Shown: in pieces, positions 7,189 through 14,733 of the stretch | Layout of the letters: the number at the start of each line of letters is the position of its first letter | Position numbering within the stretch: the first letter of the stretch is position 1 | From: CALRBF01 sp964646465 | GTDB lineage: Bacteria > Patescibacteriota > Minisyncoccia > SW-4-49-11 | DNA: 27,063 bases | NCBI GenBank assembly: GCA_964646465.1 | Contig: CAZYEN010000032.1 | Location: 1-27,063 of the forward strand | Reading direction: 5' to 3' | Program-made: the position numbers and the translations under genes | The notes under the pieces: model-generated | The model's database searches: none | Told to the model about the DNA's origin: nothing | The model's input: the letters and a program-made list of their open reading frames with translations, nothing else

Positions 7189-7380
7189 ATGAGTAAGGAG
7201 ATATACAGTACTAAGTCACAGCAAGAATTACAAAATATTTTATCTGATAAGAAGATGGAATTAGGTAAATTAGTATTTGTAAAAAGTGATCCTTCTCAGA
7301 AAACTAATAGTTCATCTTTGAAGAATTTAAGAAAAGACATTGCTCGCATTAAAACATTATTGAATCAATCATCGAAATAA
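7189..7380 (+). CDS. rpmC: 50S ribosomal protein L29
   Basis: uL29, 63 aa like the E. coli protein, a two-helix protein near the tunnel exit next to L23. The sequence is weakly conserved, as usual for this family: a helical N-terminus with KSQQELQNILSDKK, then LKNLRKDIARIKTLLN matching the C-terminal family pattern. Identity is secured by its place between rplP and rpsQ. First gene after the internal promoter. Confidence 0.88.
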   Translation: MSKEIYSTKSQQELQNILSDKKMELGKLVFVKSDPSQKTNSSSLKNLRKDIARIKTLLNQSSK

Positions 7381-7382
7381 TT

Positions 7383-7640
7383 ATGTCCGATAATATACTC
7401 ACATCTAATACAGTTAATAAGAGAACTTTAAAAGGTAAGGTTGTATCCACTGCTATGCAAAAAACAGTAGTTGTTGCTGTAAACAAGACTAAACTAGATC
7501 CTTTGTATAAGAAAAGATATACAGTTACTAAAAAATATAAAGTACATAATGAAAACGATGCAATTCAAGTTGGAGATGAGGTTATGATTCAAGAGTCAAA
7601 GCCTTTGTCTAAACATAAGAGATGGATAGTAATACAATAA
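7383..7640 (+). CDS. rpsQ: 30S ribosomal protein S17
   Basis: uS17, 85 aa (E. coli 84), an OB-fold primary 16S binder. The core GKVVSTAMQKTVVVAV, then KKYKVHNENDAIQVGDEVMI and the PLSKHKRW signature near the C-terminus are conserved. Two bases separate it from rpmC and one from rplN, so coupling is likely. Confidence 0.95.
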   Translation: MSDNILTSNTVNKRTLKGKVVSTAMQKTVVVAVNKTKLDPLYKKRYTVTKKYKVHNENDAIQVGDEVMIQESKPLSKHKRWIVIQ

Positions 7641-7641
7641 T

Positions 7642-8010
7642 ATGATTCAGAAAGAGACTAAGTTAAAAGTAGCTGATAACTCAGGAGCAAAAGTAATTGA
7701 ATGTTTCAATGTTTTAGGGGGTACTCGCAAAAGATATGCTCAGTTAGGAGATATTATTGTAGCATCTGTTAAGAGTGCAGAGCCTCGAGCTACTGTTAAA
7801 AAAGGAGATGTTGTAAAAGCTGTTATTGTTAGACAGTGTAAAGAATATAGAAGAGCAGATGGATCATATATTAGATTTAATGAAAATGCAGCTGTAATTA
7901 TTAATAATAGTAAAGAGCCTGTAGGAACTCGTGTATTCGGACCGATTGCTAGAGAGATCAGAGAGTCCGGATATATGAAAATTGTATCATTAGCACCAGA
8001 AGTGTTGTAA
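7642..8010 (+). CDS. rplN: 50S ribosomal protein L14
   Basis: uL14, 122 aa (E. coli 123), an interface protein contacting 16S helix 14 and the site of action of the silencing factor RsfS. Motifs: MIQKETKLKVADNSGAK, GDIIVASVK, VKKGDVVKAVIVR and C-terminal GTRVFGPIAREIRE. It is complete, with canonical neighbours rpsQ and rplX. Confidence 0.97.
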   Translation: MIQKETKLKVADNSGAKVIECFNVLGGTRKRYAQLGDIIVASVKSAEPRATVKKGDVVKAVIVRQCKEYRRADGSYIRFNENAAVIINNSKEPVGTRVFGPIAREIRESGYMKIVSLAPEVL

Positions 8011-8023
8011 TTATATTAAGATT

Positions 8024-8329
8024 ATGAAGATTCGTAAAAATGACATTGTAGAGGTTATAACCGGAAAAGATAAAGGTAAAAGAGGTAAGGTACTTGAAGT
8101 TATTACGTCTAGAAACCGTGTGCGTGTCGAAGGTGCTATGTTAGTTAAGAAGCATCAAAAACCTCGTCAAAATGGAGAGGTAGGGACTATTATAGAGAAA
8201 CCGTCTACTATACATATCTCTAACGTAGCTTTTGTTGATGCAGAAACTTCTACTCGAACCAAAGTCTCATATAAGTTGTTGGAAGGAAAGAAAATAAGGT
8301 ATAGTCATAAGTTGAATAAAGAATTGTAA
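8024..8329 (+). CDS. rplX: 50S ribosomal protein L24
   Basis: uL24, 101 aa (E. coli 104), an assembly initiator with a KOW motif. The N-terminal MKIRKNDIVEVITGKDKGK followed by RGKVLEV is the KOW region, and the HQKPRQNGEVGTIIEKP segment and IHISNVAFVD are typical of the family. One base separates it from rplE. Confidence 0.96.
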   Translation: MKIRKNDIVEVITGKDKGKRGKVLEVITSRNRVRVEGAMLVKKHQKPRQNGEVGTIIEKPSTIHISNVAFVDAETSTRTKVSYKLLEGKKIRYSHKLNKEL

Positions 8330-8330
8330 T

Positions 8331-8870
8331 ATGTCAAGTTTGAAAACACGTTATCAAGATAATTTGAAGCCAGAGCTAATGAAAGAGTTTGGTATAAATA
8401 ATACCCTTGCTGCTCCTAAAATAGAGAAAATCACTCTAAATGTTGGTACTGGAAAAAACTTTCGTGATGTACAGAAGTTTGAGAAAGTAAAATCTGTTTT
8501 AACTACCATTGCTGCACAGCAACCAATCTCAGTAGCTGCTAAAAATTCTATTGCTCAGTTTAAAACTAGAAAAGGTATGACTATAGCCCTTAAGGTTACC
8601 TTAAGAGGGGAGCGAATGTATGACTTTTTAGATAGATTAATTAGTATTGCCTTACCTAGAACTAGAGATTTTCAAGGTATTGAATCTACTAAAATTGACT
8701 CAAAGGGAAATGTAAACTTTGGTATTAAAGAGCAAATTATCTTCCCAGAATTATCAAATGAAGAACTTGGTATTAACTTTGGATTACAAGTTAACATTAC
8801 TGTTTCTAATTCTAATAAGGAAAAGAGTCTTTATTTATTAAAATCAATGGGATTCCCATTTAAGCAATAA
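8331..8870 (+). CDS. rplE: 50S ribosomal protein L5
   Basis: uL5, 179 aa, equal to E. coli, binding 5S rRNA and the P-site tRNA. Motifs: KIEKITLNVGTG, the QQPISVAAKNSIAQFKTRKGM segment, LPRTRDFQGI and the C-terminal GFPF. Place between rplX and the S14 gene is canonical. Confidence 0.97.
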   Translation: MSSLKTRYQDNLKPELMKEFGINNTLAAPKIEKITLNVGTGKNFRDVQKFEKVKSVLTTIAAQQPISVAAKNSIAQFKTRKGMTIALKVTLRGERMYDFLDRLISIALPRTRDFQGIESTKIDSKGNVNFGIKEQIIFPELSNEELGINFGLQVNITVSNSNKEKSLYLLKSMGFPFKQ

Positions 8871-8881
8871 TATTATACTAT

Positions 8882-9067
8882 ATGGCTACAGAAGCACACA
8901 TCGCAAAATCTAAGAAGAAGCAAAAGTTTATGACTAGAGGCGTAAATAGATGCTTTAGTTGTGGACGACACAGAGGTTATATGCGAGACTTTGGATTGTG
9001 TAGAATTTGTTTCAGAGAAATGGCATCACAAGGAGTAATCCCAGGTGTTAAAAAATCTAGTTGGTAA
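8882..9067 (+). CDS. rpsZ: 30S ribosomal protein S14, zinc-binding type
   Basis: uS14 of the short, zinc-ribbon form: 61 aa rather than about 101 for the zinc-free enterobacterial form. Four Cys ligands are present at 24, 27, 40 and 43 (CFSC and CRIC). The C-terminal GVIPGVKKSSW is the standard ending. The gene sits between rplE and rpsH as expected. Some annotations would name this form rpsN. Confidence 0.96.
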   Translation: MATEAHIAKSKKKQKFMTRGVNRCFSCGRHRGYMRDFGLCRICFREMASQGVIPGVKKSSW

Positions 9068-9078
9068 TTATAAGATAT

Positions 9079-9468
9079 ATGAATACTTCAGACCCTATCG
9101 CAGACATGTTAACAAGAATTAGAAATTCTCAGCTTGTAAATAAAAGAGAGGTATTGATTCCTTACTCTAAACTAAAGTTTGAAATTGCTAAACTATTAAA
9201 AACTAGGAAATTCATCTCATCAGTAGAGAAAAAAGAACAAGAGAACGAATTTCCTGTTATTGTAGTAACATTAAAAAAAGATGGTATTAAAGGCATTGAT
9301 AGAGTAAGTAAGCCAGGGAGAAGAGTTTATTCTAAATCTCAGGATTTGCCAACTCAGTTTAAGTACGGTAAAGGAACTGTTATAGTATCAACCTCAAAAG
9401 GTATTATTGATGCTAATACTGCAAAGAGAGAAAAACTGGGAGGTGAAATTATCTGTCAAGTTTGGTAA
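9079..9468 (+). CDS. rpsH: 30S ribosomal protein S8
   Basis: uS8, 129 aa from the ATG at 9079 (E. coli 130). A TTG at 9061 would overlap the S14 gene and add residues not seen in the family; the ATG gives MNTSDPIADMLTRIRN, the usual start. The C-terminus GGEIICQVW is canonical, as is the SKPGRRVY segment. In E. coli S8 represses the spc operon through an L5-region mRNA site; that has not been checked here. Confidence 0.96.
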   Translation: MNTSDPIADMLTRIRNSQLVNKREVLIPYSKLKFEIAKLLKTRKFISSVEKKEQENEFPVIVVTLKKDGIKGIDRVSKPGRRVYSKSQDLPTQFKYGKGTVIVSTSKGIIDANTAKREKLGGEIICQVW

Positions 9469-9486
9469 TAAGGTAAATATAAGATT

Positions 9487-10023
9487 ATGTCAAGAGTAGG
9501 TAAAAAGCCAATTCAAATTCCTAAAGATGTCTCAGTAATATTAGAAGATAATACTTTAAAAGTTACTGGACCTAAAGGAACTTTGCAACAAGCAGTAAGT
9601 CATCCAATTTCTTTTGAAATGGGAGAGAATGAAGTCTTTGTGACTCCAAAAGAACAAATCAAAAATGTGAGTGCTTTTTGGGGATTGTATAGAGCATTAC
9701 TCCAGAATATGATTACTGGAGTAACAGAAGGGTTCACTAAGAAACTAAGAATTGAAGGAGTTGGATATAGAGTAGTATTGCAAGGACAAACTTTAGTTTT
9801 AAACTTAGGTTATTCCCATCCAATTGAAATAACTGCTCCAGAAGGAATTTCCTTTGAAGTAGAGAAGAATACTATATTTGTGAAAGGGATTAGTAAGGAA
9901 TTAGTTGGACAGGTATCTGCTAATATAAGATCTACTAGACCACCAGAACCTTATAAAGGTAAGGGAGTTAGGTATGATGATGAGTTTGTGAGAATGAAAG
10001 TAGGTAAGAAGACATCTTCTTAA
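9487..10023 (+). CDS. rplF: 50S ribosomal protein L6
   Basis: uL6, 178 aa (E. coli 177), near the sarcin-ricin loop and the factor-binding site. Two repeated domains are visible: the N-terminal MSRVGKKPIQIPKDV and the second with GVGYRVVLQGQTLVLNLGYSHP. The PPEPYKGKGVRY signature is near the C-terminus. A 53-base gap follows, with a candidate -10 element. Confidence 0.97.
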   Translation: MSRVGKKPIQIPKDVSVILEDNTLKVTGPKGTLQQAVSHPISFEMGENEVFVTPKEQIKNVSAFWGLYRALLQNMITGVTEGFTKKLRIEGVGYRVVLQGQTLVLNLGYSHPIEITAPEGISFEVEKNTIFVKGISKELVGQVSANIRSTRPPEPYKGKGVRYDDEFVRMKVGKKTSS

Positions 10024-10038
10024 TACTTGAAATATTAA

Positions 10039-10067
10039 TTTAGGTATGATATAGTATTGTTTATAAT
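10039..10067 (+). promoter_or_regulatory. weak candidate promoter before rplR
   Basis: A perfect TATAAT at 10062-10067 lies in the 53-base rplF-rplR gap. The hexamer 17 bases upstream is TTTAGG (10039-10044), only half-matching TTGACA. The ATG of rplR begins 10 bases after the -10 element, so transcription would start very near the codon, giving an almost leaderless mRNA. Confidence 0.3.
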
Positions 10068-10076
10068 GTATATAGT

Positions 10077-10433
10077 ATGAAAGAAATTTTGGATAAACAG
10101 AGGAGATTAGCACGAAGAAAAGTAAGAGCTAGAGGTAAAATCTCTGGTACATCTACTGTTCCTAGATTAGCTGTATCTAGAAGCAATACAAGTATCTATG
10201 CTCAATTAATAGATGATATAAAAGGAATTACTCTAATAGGAGTACATAGCAAATCAATTAATGCTAATAATAATACTACTATTACTGAGTCTGAAAAATT
10301 AGGTCAAAAGTTAGCTGAGATGGCTCTCCAGAAAAATATTCATCGAGCTGTATTTGATAGAAGAGGTCGCAAATATACTGGTAAAATAGCTGCATTTGCT
10401 GAGGGAGTTCGCAAATCAGGATTAAGAGTTTAA
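10077..10433 (+). CDS. rplR: 50S ribosomal protein L18
   Basis: uL18, 118 aa (E. coli 117), a 5S rRNA binder. Motifs: basic N-terminus RLARRKVRARGKISGTSTVP, RLAVSRSNTSIYAQLIDD, then FDRRGRKYTGKIAAFAEGVR and the terminal GLRV. It overlaps no neighbour and lies five bases before rpsE. Confidence 0.96.
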   Translation: MKEILDKQRRLARRKVRARGKISGTSTVPRLAVSRSNTSIYAQLIDDIKGITLIGVHSKSINANNNTTITESEKLGQKLAEMALQKNIHRAVFDRRGRKYTGKIAAFAEGVRKSGLRV

Positions 10434-10438
10434 TAATT

Positions 10439-10900
10439 ATGTCAAAAAGTCAACAACAATCACGACAGCCAGAAAAAAGAGAATATGATCATAAAGTCCT
10501 TGATATAGCAAGAGTAGCTCGTGTTATGGCAGGAGGAAGAAGATTTTCCTTTAGAGCTGCTGTAGTTATAGGAGATAGAAATGGAAAGGTAGGAGTCGGT
10601 ATAGGCAAAGGAGCTGATACTGCCATTGCGATTGATAAAGCTATAAATGCAGCTAAGAAAAAATTAGTTCAAATCAATGTTAGTACAGGTACAGTTCCAG
10701 TAGATGCTACTGCTAAGTTTGGAAGCGCTCAAGTTATTTTAAAGCCAGCTAAGGAAGGAAAAGGAATTGTAGCTGGAGGAGCTACTAGAACAGTAGTAGA
10801 TTTAGTAGGTATAAAAAATATTACCTCTAAAATGCTTGGAGGTAATAATAAGCTTAATAATGCAAGAGCAACCGTAAAAGCTTTATTAAAGACACAATAG
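10439..10900 (+). CDS. rpsE: 30S ribosomal protein S5
   Basis: uS5, 153 aa (E. coli 167), a translational-fidelity protein at the mRNA entry channel. The double-stranded RNA-binding-like N-terminal domain reads DIARVARVMAGGRRFSFRA and VVIGDRNGKVGVGIGKG; the C-terminal half has the GKGIVAGGATRTVVDLVGI segment. It is followed after one base by rplO, with no L30 gene between, unlike the classical spc order. Stop TAG. Confidence 0.97.
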   Translation: MSKSQQQSRQPEKREYDHKVLDIARVARVMAGGRRFSFRAAVVIGDRNGKVGVGIGKGADTAIAIDKAINAAKKKLVQINVSTGTVPVDATAKFGSAQVILKPAKEGKGIVAGGATRTVVDLVGIKNITSKMLGGNNKLNNARATVKALLKTQ

Positions 10901-10901
10901 T

Positions 10902-11366
10902 ATGCATATTCACACATTATCTTCAAATTTATCTCAAAAATCCCGTAAACGTATTGGTCGTGGTGGAAAGAGAGGTACATACAGTGGAAAGGGCCAAAAA
11001 GGTCAGAAATCCAGGTCTGGATCTAAAATATCTCCTTTGTTTACTGGAGGTAGTGCTGCTTTAGCTGGGCAAGGAAGTAGAATTATTCATAAAAGGAGAG
11101 GACAGTCACCAGTACAGGGCCATCATAGAATTGGTAATGTTAAAGGCAAGGTTGCATATAAAGTTATTAATATAGAGTCCATTGCCAATATATTTGATAA
11201 TAAAGCTGTTATCAATATTGAAGCTCTGGTTGACTCTAAATTAGTTTCCAGTAGAAATGTTAAAATTAAAGTTTTAGCTAAAAATACTGGAGATATTATT
11301 AATAAAAAATTCACTTTTGAAAATTTAGCAATATCCAAAACAGTACAAGATTTGTATAGCATCTAA
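10902..11366 (+). CDS. rplO: 50S ribosomal protein L15
   Basis: uL15, 154 aa (E. coli 144). The family N-terminus is clear: KRIGRGGKRGTYSGKGQKGQKSR, here given as KRIGRGGKRG and GKGQKGQKSR. The rest is a less conserved beta-rich half ending SKTVQDLYSI. It starts one base after rpsE. A 7-bp hairpin fills the gap to secY. Confidence 0.94.
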   Translation: MHIHTLSSNLSQKSRKRIGRGGKRGTYSGKGQKGQKSRSGSKISPLFTGGSAALAGQGSRIIHKRRGQSPVQGHHRIGNVKGKVAYKVINIESIANIFDNKAVINIEALVDSKLVSSRNVKIKVLAKNTGDIINKKFTFENLAISKTVQDLYSI

Positions 11367-11370
11367 ACCG

Positions 11371-11387
11371 ATTAAACTAGGTTTAAT
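11371..11387 (+). promoter_or_regulatory. inverted repeat between rplO and secY
   Basis: A perfect 7-bp inverted repeat, ATTAAAC / GTTTAAT, with a TAG loop, lies in the 23-base rplO-secY gap and ends two bases before the proposed secY ATG. There is no T-run after it, so it is not a normal terminator. It could hide the secY start, bind a protein, or be chance in AT-rich DNA. Confidence 0.35.
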
Positions 11388-11389
11388 AA

Positions 11390-12697
11390 ATGCACTATAA
11401 GGCTAATAATATATTTAAAGATATAGATATGAAAAGATGGCTATATATAGCTAAAATACCAGATTTAAGAAATAAATTATTATTAGTTTTAGGTCTTTTA
11501 ATTGTATATAGATTAATAGCCTCAGTACCTATTCCAGCTATTGATGTAGATCGTATTAAAGAATTTACTTCATCTAATCAGATCTTTGGATTATTGGATG
11601 TATTTTCTGGTGGGGGGTTTTCAAACTTTTCTTTAGTAGCTTTGGGGTTAGGTCCATATATCACAGCATCTATTATAATGCAGCTATTCACAATGGTAGT
11701 CCCATCTTTGAATAGATTATATAAAGAAGAAGGAGAACAAGGAAGACAAATATTTAATCAATATACCAGAATGTTGACTTTGCCATTAGCTATTATACAA
11801 GCAATGTCGACTCTAACGCTATTAAGAAGTCAAAATATAATCCAAGAGATTACAAGTTTACAGGTAATTACTGTGATTGCAATTATGAGTGCTGGTACTT
11901 TGGGCTTAATGTGGTTAGGAGAGATAATAACTAATCAGAAAGTTGGTAATGGTATTTCTTTGATTATTTTTGCAGGTATAATATCTTCTCTACCTACTAC
12001 TATTAACCAATTCATACTAAATTTCAATAGAGCAGACGTGCCAACTTATCTATTATATTTGTTTATTATATTTGCTGTTATATATGCAATTATTTTTATT
12101 ACTGAAGGTCAGAGAAATATTCCTATCTCTTATAGTAAAAAATCAAGAGGTGCTTTAGTTAATAGTCAAATAGATACTTACCTACCAATGAAAGTAAATC
12201 AAGCTGGAGTAATGCCAATTATATTTGCAGTATCTTTAGTCTTATTCCCTCAAGTAATTGCTAATCTATTATTACAAACTAATATTGATTGGGTACGTAA
12301 TATCGCAACTAATATAAATGCCTTTTTAACCAATCAAGTAGCTTATGCGAGTATATATTTTGTTTTGGTATTGATATTTACCTATGTTTATACTACTATT
12401 GTATTTGATCCAAAAGCTGTAGCAGAAAACCTACAAAAACAAGGAGGTTTTGTAACAGGTATTAGACCAGGAGACAAAACAGCCCAATATTTAAAATACG
12501 TATCTAATAGAATTATTATATTTGGCGCTATATTCCTAGGGTTAGTGGCAGTGTTACCATTCATTATGACAGGATTCACTGGCAATCAGTCATTAGCTAT
12601 TGGAGGAACAAGTATGTTGATTGTGGTATCTGTTATTTTGGAGACAATGAAACAAATTGATTCCCAGATTATAGTCAGAGATTACGACTCTCTATAA
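11390..12697 (+). CDS. secY: preprotein translocase subunit SecY
   Basis: Central channel of the Sec translocon, 435 aa (E. coli 443), with about ten hydrophobic segments. Recognisable are KIPDLRNKLL before TM1, the periplasmic PIPAID, the plug-region FSGGGFSNFSLVALGLGPYITASIIMQL block (given here as FSGGGFSNFSL and GLGPYITASI), and the cytoplasmic loop RRI-type segment KQGGFVTGIRPGDKT. The ATG at 11390 is taken as start; an in-frame ATG at 11429 is also possible and would remove 13 residues. It ends the ribosomal run; adk, map and infA, its usual followers, are absent. Confidence 0.97.
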   Translation: MHYKANNIFKDIDMKRWLYIAKIPDLRNKLLLVLGLLIVYRLIASVPIPAIDVDRIKEFTSSNQIFGLLDVFSGGGFSNFSLVALGLGPYITASIIMQLFTMVVPSLNRLYKEEGEQGRQIFNQYTRMLTLPLAIIQAMSTLTLLRSQNIIQEITSLQVITVIAIMSAGTLGLMWLGEIITNQKVGNGISLIIFAGIISSLPTTINQFILNFNRADVPTYLLYLFIIFAVIYAIIFITEGQRNIPISYSKKSRGALVNSQIDTYLPMKVNQAGVMPIIFAVSLVLFPQVIANLLLQTNIDWVRNIATNINAFLTNQVAYASIYFVLVLIFTYVYTTIVFDPKAVAENLQKQGGFVTGIRPGDKTAQYLKYVSNRIIIFGAIFLGLVAVLPFIMTGFTGNQSLAIGGTSMLIVVSVILETMKQIDSQIIVRDYDSL

Positions 12698-12725
12698 TTA
12701 TATAAAAGTTATTATTACAAATTTT

Positions 12726-13625
12726 TTAAATTACATCTCTACTTCTAAAATACAAATAAAGAGTTAGAGATATACTCAAAGCTATAATAACGGCTACAAT
12801 AAAAGCTAAATTATTATTCAGGAAATCCATTTTGGCATTGATTCCTAGTAGGCCAATAAAAAGAGTGGATGGAGCTAGGGTAGTAGAGAAAGTTGTTAAG
12901 GTCTTTATATTTTTATTAAGTTTATGAGATAGTAGTGTTTGATTTGTCTGGTCAAAGGCTTCAATAGCTTCTTTTAAATTTTCTGTAATGTTCCAAATAT
13001 GAATATTACTAGAAACTATATCAGTAATATTTTTTGATTTAACCTGGTTTTCAGGAAAATATTGTGGGATTAATCTAATTGAAGAATCAATCACAGATTT
13101 ATGTAATCTTATTGTTTTACGAAAATCTAGCACATCTCTTTTAACTATAGAAATTTCAGAAATCATATTCTGTTCATTACCTTTAAAAATTTCTTCTTCA
13201 ATAATATCAATTTTCTCAGCTATTCTGTTAAGAGGAGTCATGCAAGAAGATAACATTTTCTCAATGATGAATATATATAAGTCTACAGGGCTATTAAATC
13301 TAGAAGTTTTACCTTCTAAATTGGACATTATAGTATCTATAAAATGTAAATGTTTTTTATGAGAAGTGATAAAGTATCCCTGACTTAGTATACAGTCTAT
13401 TTCTACTGCTTGATTTTTTCTTAGCTGCTTGTCATACAAAGGATAATGTAATATTACAGCCATATAATCAGGATATTCTTCTAACCTTTGTAAGTGAATT
13501 GGTGACTTTAAAGTTTGCTCAGTTGAATCTTTTAGGTTAATAATATTGTCTAGATTATCCAAGTCTGCTTGAACATCTGGGTTAATATCAATCCATACAA
13601 AAGAGGAAAATTGAATTTTTTTCAT
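12726..13625 (-). CDS. CorA-family divalent cation transporter
   Basis: An inner-membrane protein of 299 aa with the CorA layout: a soluble, largely helical N-terminal domain, then two C-terminal membrane helices (about 244-260 and 273-292). The short loop between them should carry the GMN selectivity motif; here it reads GIN (261-263), in the order LLGINAKMD. That variant is seen in ZntB-like members, so the ion (Mg2+, Zn2+ or other) cannot be assigned. The gene converges on secY with 28 bases between stops, and diverges from the RluD-like gene. Stop TAA. Confidence 0.85.
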   Translation of the reverse strand: MKKIQFSSFVWIDINPDVQADLDNLDNIINLKDSTEQTLKSPIHLQRLEEYPDYMAVILHYPLYDKQLRKNQAVEIDCILSQGYFITSHKKHLHFIDTIMSNLEGKTSRFNSPVDLYIFIIEKMLSSCMTPLNRIAEKIDIIEEEIFKGNEQNMISEISIVKRDVLDFRKTIRLHKSVIDSSIRLIPQYFPENQVKSKNITDIVSSNIHIWNITENLKEAIEAFDQTNQTLLSHKLNKNIKTLTTFSTTLAPSTLFIGLLGINAKMDFLNNNLAFIVAVIIALSISLTLYLYFRSRDVI

Positions 13626-13686
13626 ATATATATTAAACTATAATTAATATAAGTCTATCAGTTATATCTTAAAAGTCAAGATTATT

Positions 13687-14646
13687 ATGTTTAAAACTCA
13701 ATTTCATGGTCATATCCCGACTAGAATAGATAAATTCTTAGCAGAATTTATACAAGATATTTCTAGACAGCATATTCAAACTTTAATTAAAGAAAAACTA
13801 GTTTTTAAAAATGGAACTATTGTACTTAAATCAAAAGAACTAGTTTCACTAGGAGATATTATAGAGATAGATACCTTAACAATAAAAAAACAGACTTTTA
13901 AAATAGATAATATGTTAAAAGAAGATTTAGCTAGCATGGTTAGAGTTATATTTGAACATCCAGACTTTCTAGTAGTTAATAAACCTGCAGGATTATTAGT
14001 ACATAAAACTAATAATATAAATTCATATTCTCTAGTAGATATACTTATAAAAGAATATCCAGAAATTAAACAGGCAGTAGATATAGATCAAAACTCAGAG
14101 TCAATATTACAGAAGAGATACGGTATAGTGCATAGAATAGACAAAGACACTAGTGGTTTAGTTATTGTCGCTCGTAATAAAGAGGCTCTAATAGAATTAA
14201 AAAAACTATTCAAAAATAGAAATATCTATAAAGAATATATTTGCTTAGTAAGAGGCATTATAAAAGAAAACTATGGAAATATCACATATCCTATCGCCAG
14301 GTCTAAATTAGAGCATACAAAGAGGATAGCATTAGTTTCAGATAAACAATTCCATAATACTAAAAGACAAGCACATACAGAATATTGGGTTTTGGCAAGA
14401 TATGAAGATAGCACACTATTAAAAGTAGTAATTCATACTGGTAGGACTCATCAGATTAGAGTTCATATGCAGGCAATAGGACATCCAATAATAGGAGATA
14501 AACTATATGGTGGAAAATTAGAAAAAAAAGATAAGAACTCTATTCATAGACAGTTTTTACATGCATCCAAATTAAAGTTTGAATATTTAGGAGAAGAATA
14601 TGAATTTATATCAGATTTACCAAGTGATTTAATAGCATATAAATAA
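13687..14646 (+). CDS. RluA/RluD-family 23S rRNA pseudouridine synthase
   Basis: 319 aa (RluD 326). An S4 RNA-binding domain occupies about residues 10-62, starting TRIDKFLAEF. The catalytic domain has the substrate-binding VNKPAGLLVHKT and the motif HRIDKDTSGLV, with the catalytic Asp predicted at 152. The C-terminal TGRTHQIRVHMQAIGHPIIGD signature is intact, so the enzyme should be active. The exact target uridines (RluC- or RluD-type) cannot be told from sequence alone. No clear promoter is seen in the 61-base gap shared with the divergent CorA gene. Confidence 0.9.
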   Translation: MFKTQFHGHIPTRIDKFLAEFIQDISRQHIQTLIKEKLVFKNGTIVLKSKELVSLGDIIEIDTLTIKKQTFKIDNMLKEDLASMVRVIFEHPDFLVVNKPAGLLVHKTNNINSYSLVDILIKEYPEIKQAVDIDQNSESILQKRYGIVHRIDKDTSGLVIVARNKEALIELKKLFKNRNIYKEYICLVRGIIKENYGNITYPIARSKLEHTKRIALVSDKQFHNTKRQAHTEYWVLARYEDSTLLKVVIHTGRTHQIRVHMQAIGHPIIGDKLYGGKLEKKDKNSIHRQFLHASKLKFEYLGEEYEFISDLPSDLIAYK

Positions 14647-14676
14647 GCTAACCCCGACTTATCCACAATTATAGAC

Positions 14677-14705
14677 TAGACAAGATAGATAAATAACAAT
14701 ATACT
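14677..14705 (+). promoter_or_regulatory. promoter of the surface-protein operon
   Basis: TAGACA (14677-14682), 17-base spacer, TATACT (14700-14705): five of six matches in each hexamer. The predicted start near 14712 leaves a leader of about 22 nt before the ATG at 14734. A DnaA-box-like TTATCCACA (14659-14667) sits just upstream. Confidence 0.55.
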
Positions 14706-14733
14706 AAATAGAGAAATAATAATAGTAATAAAT

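Noticed and set aside
9061..9078. Upstream TTG start for rpsH
   Set aside because: It overlaps the S14 gene; the ATG at 9079 gives the standard S8 start and length.
14659..14667. Perfect DnaA box TTATCCACA, possible replication origin
   Set aside because: Only one box lies in the gap, and the only other perfect one (23524-23532, minus) is inside a gene. No dnaA or dnaN nearby and no AT-rich repeat array. Chance is likely.
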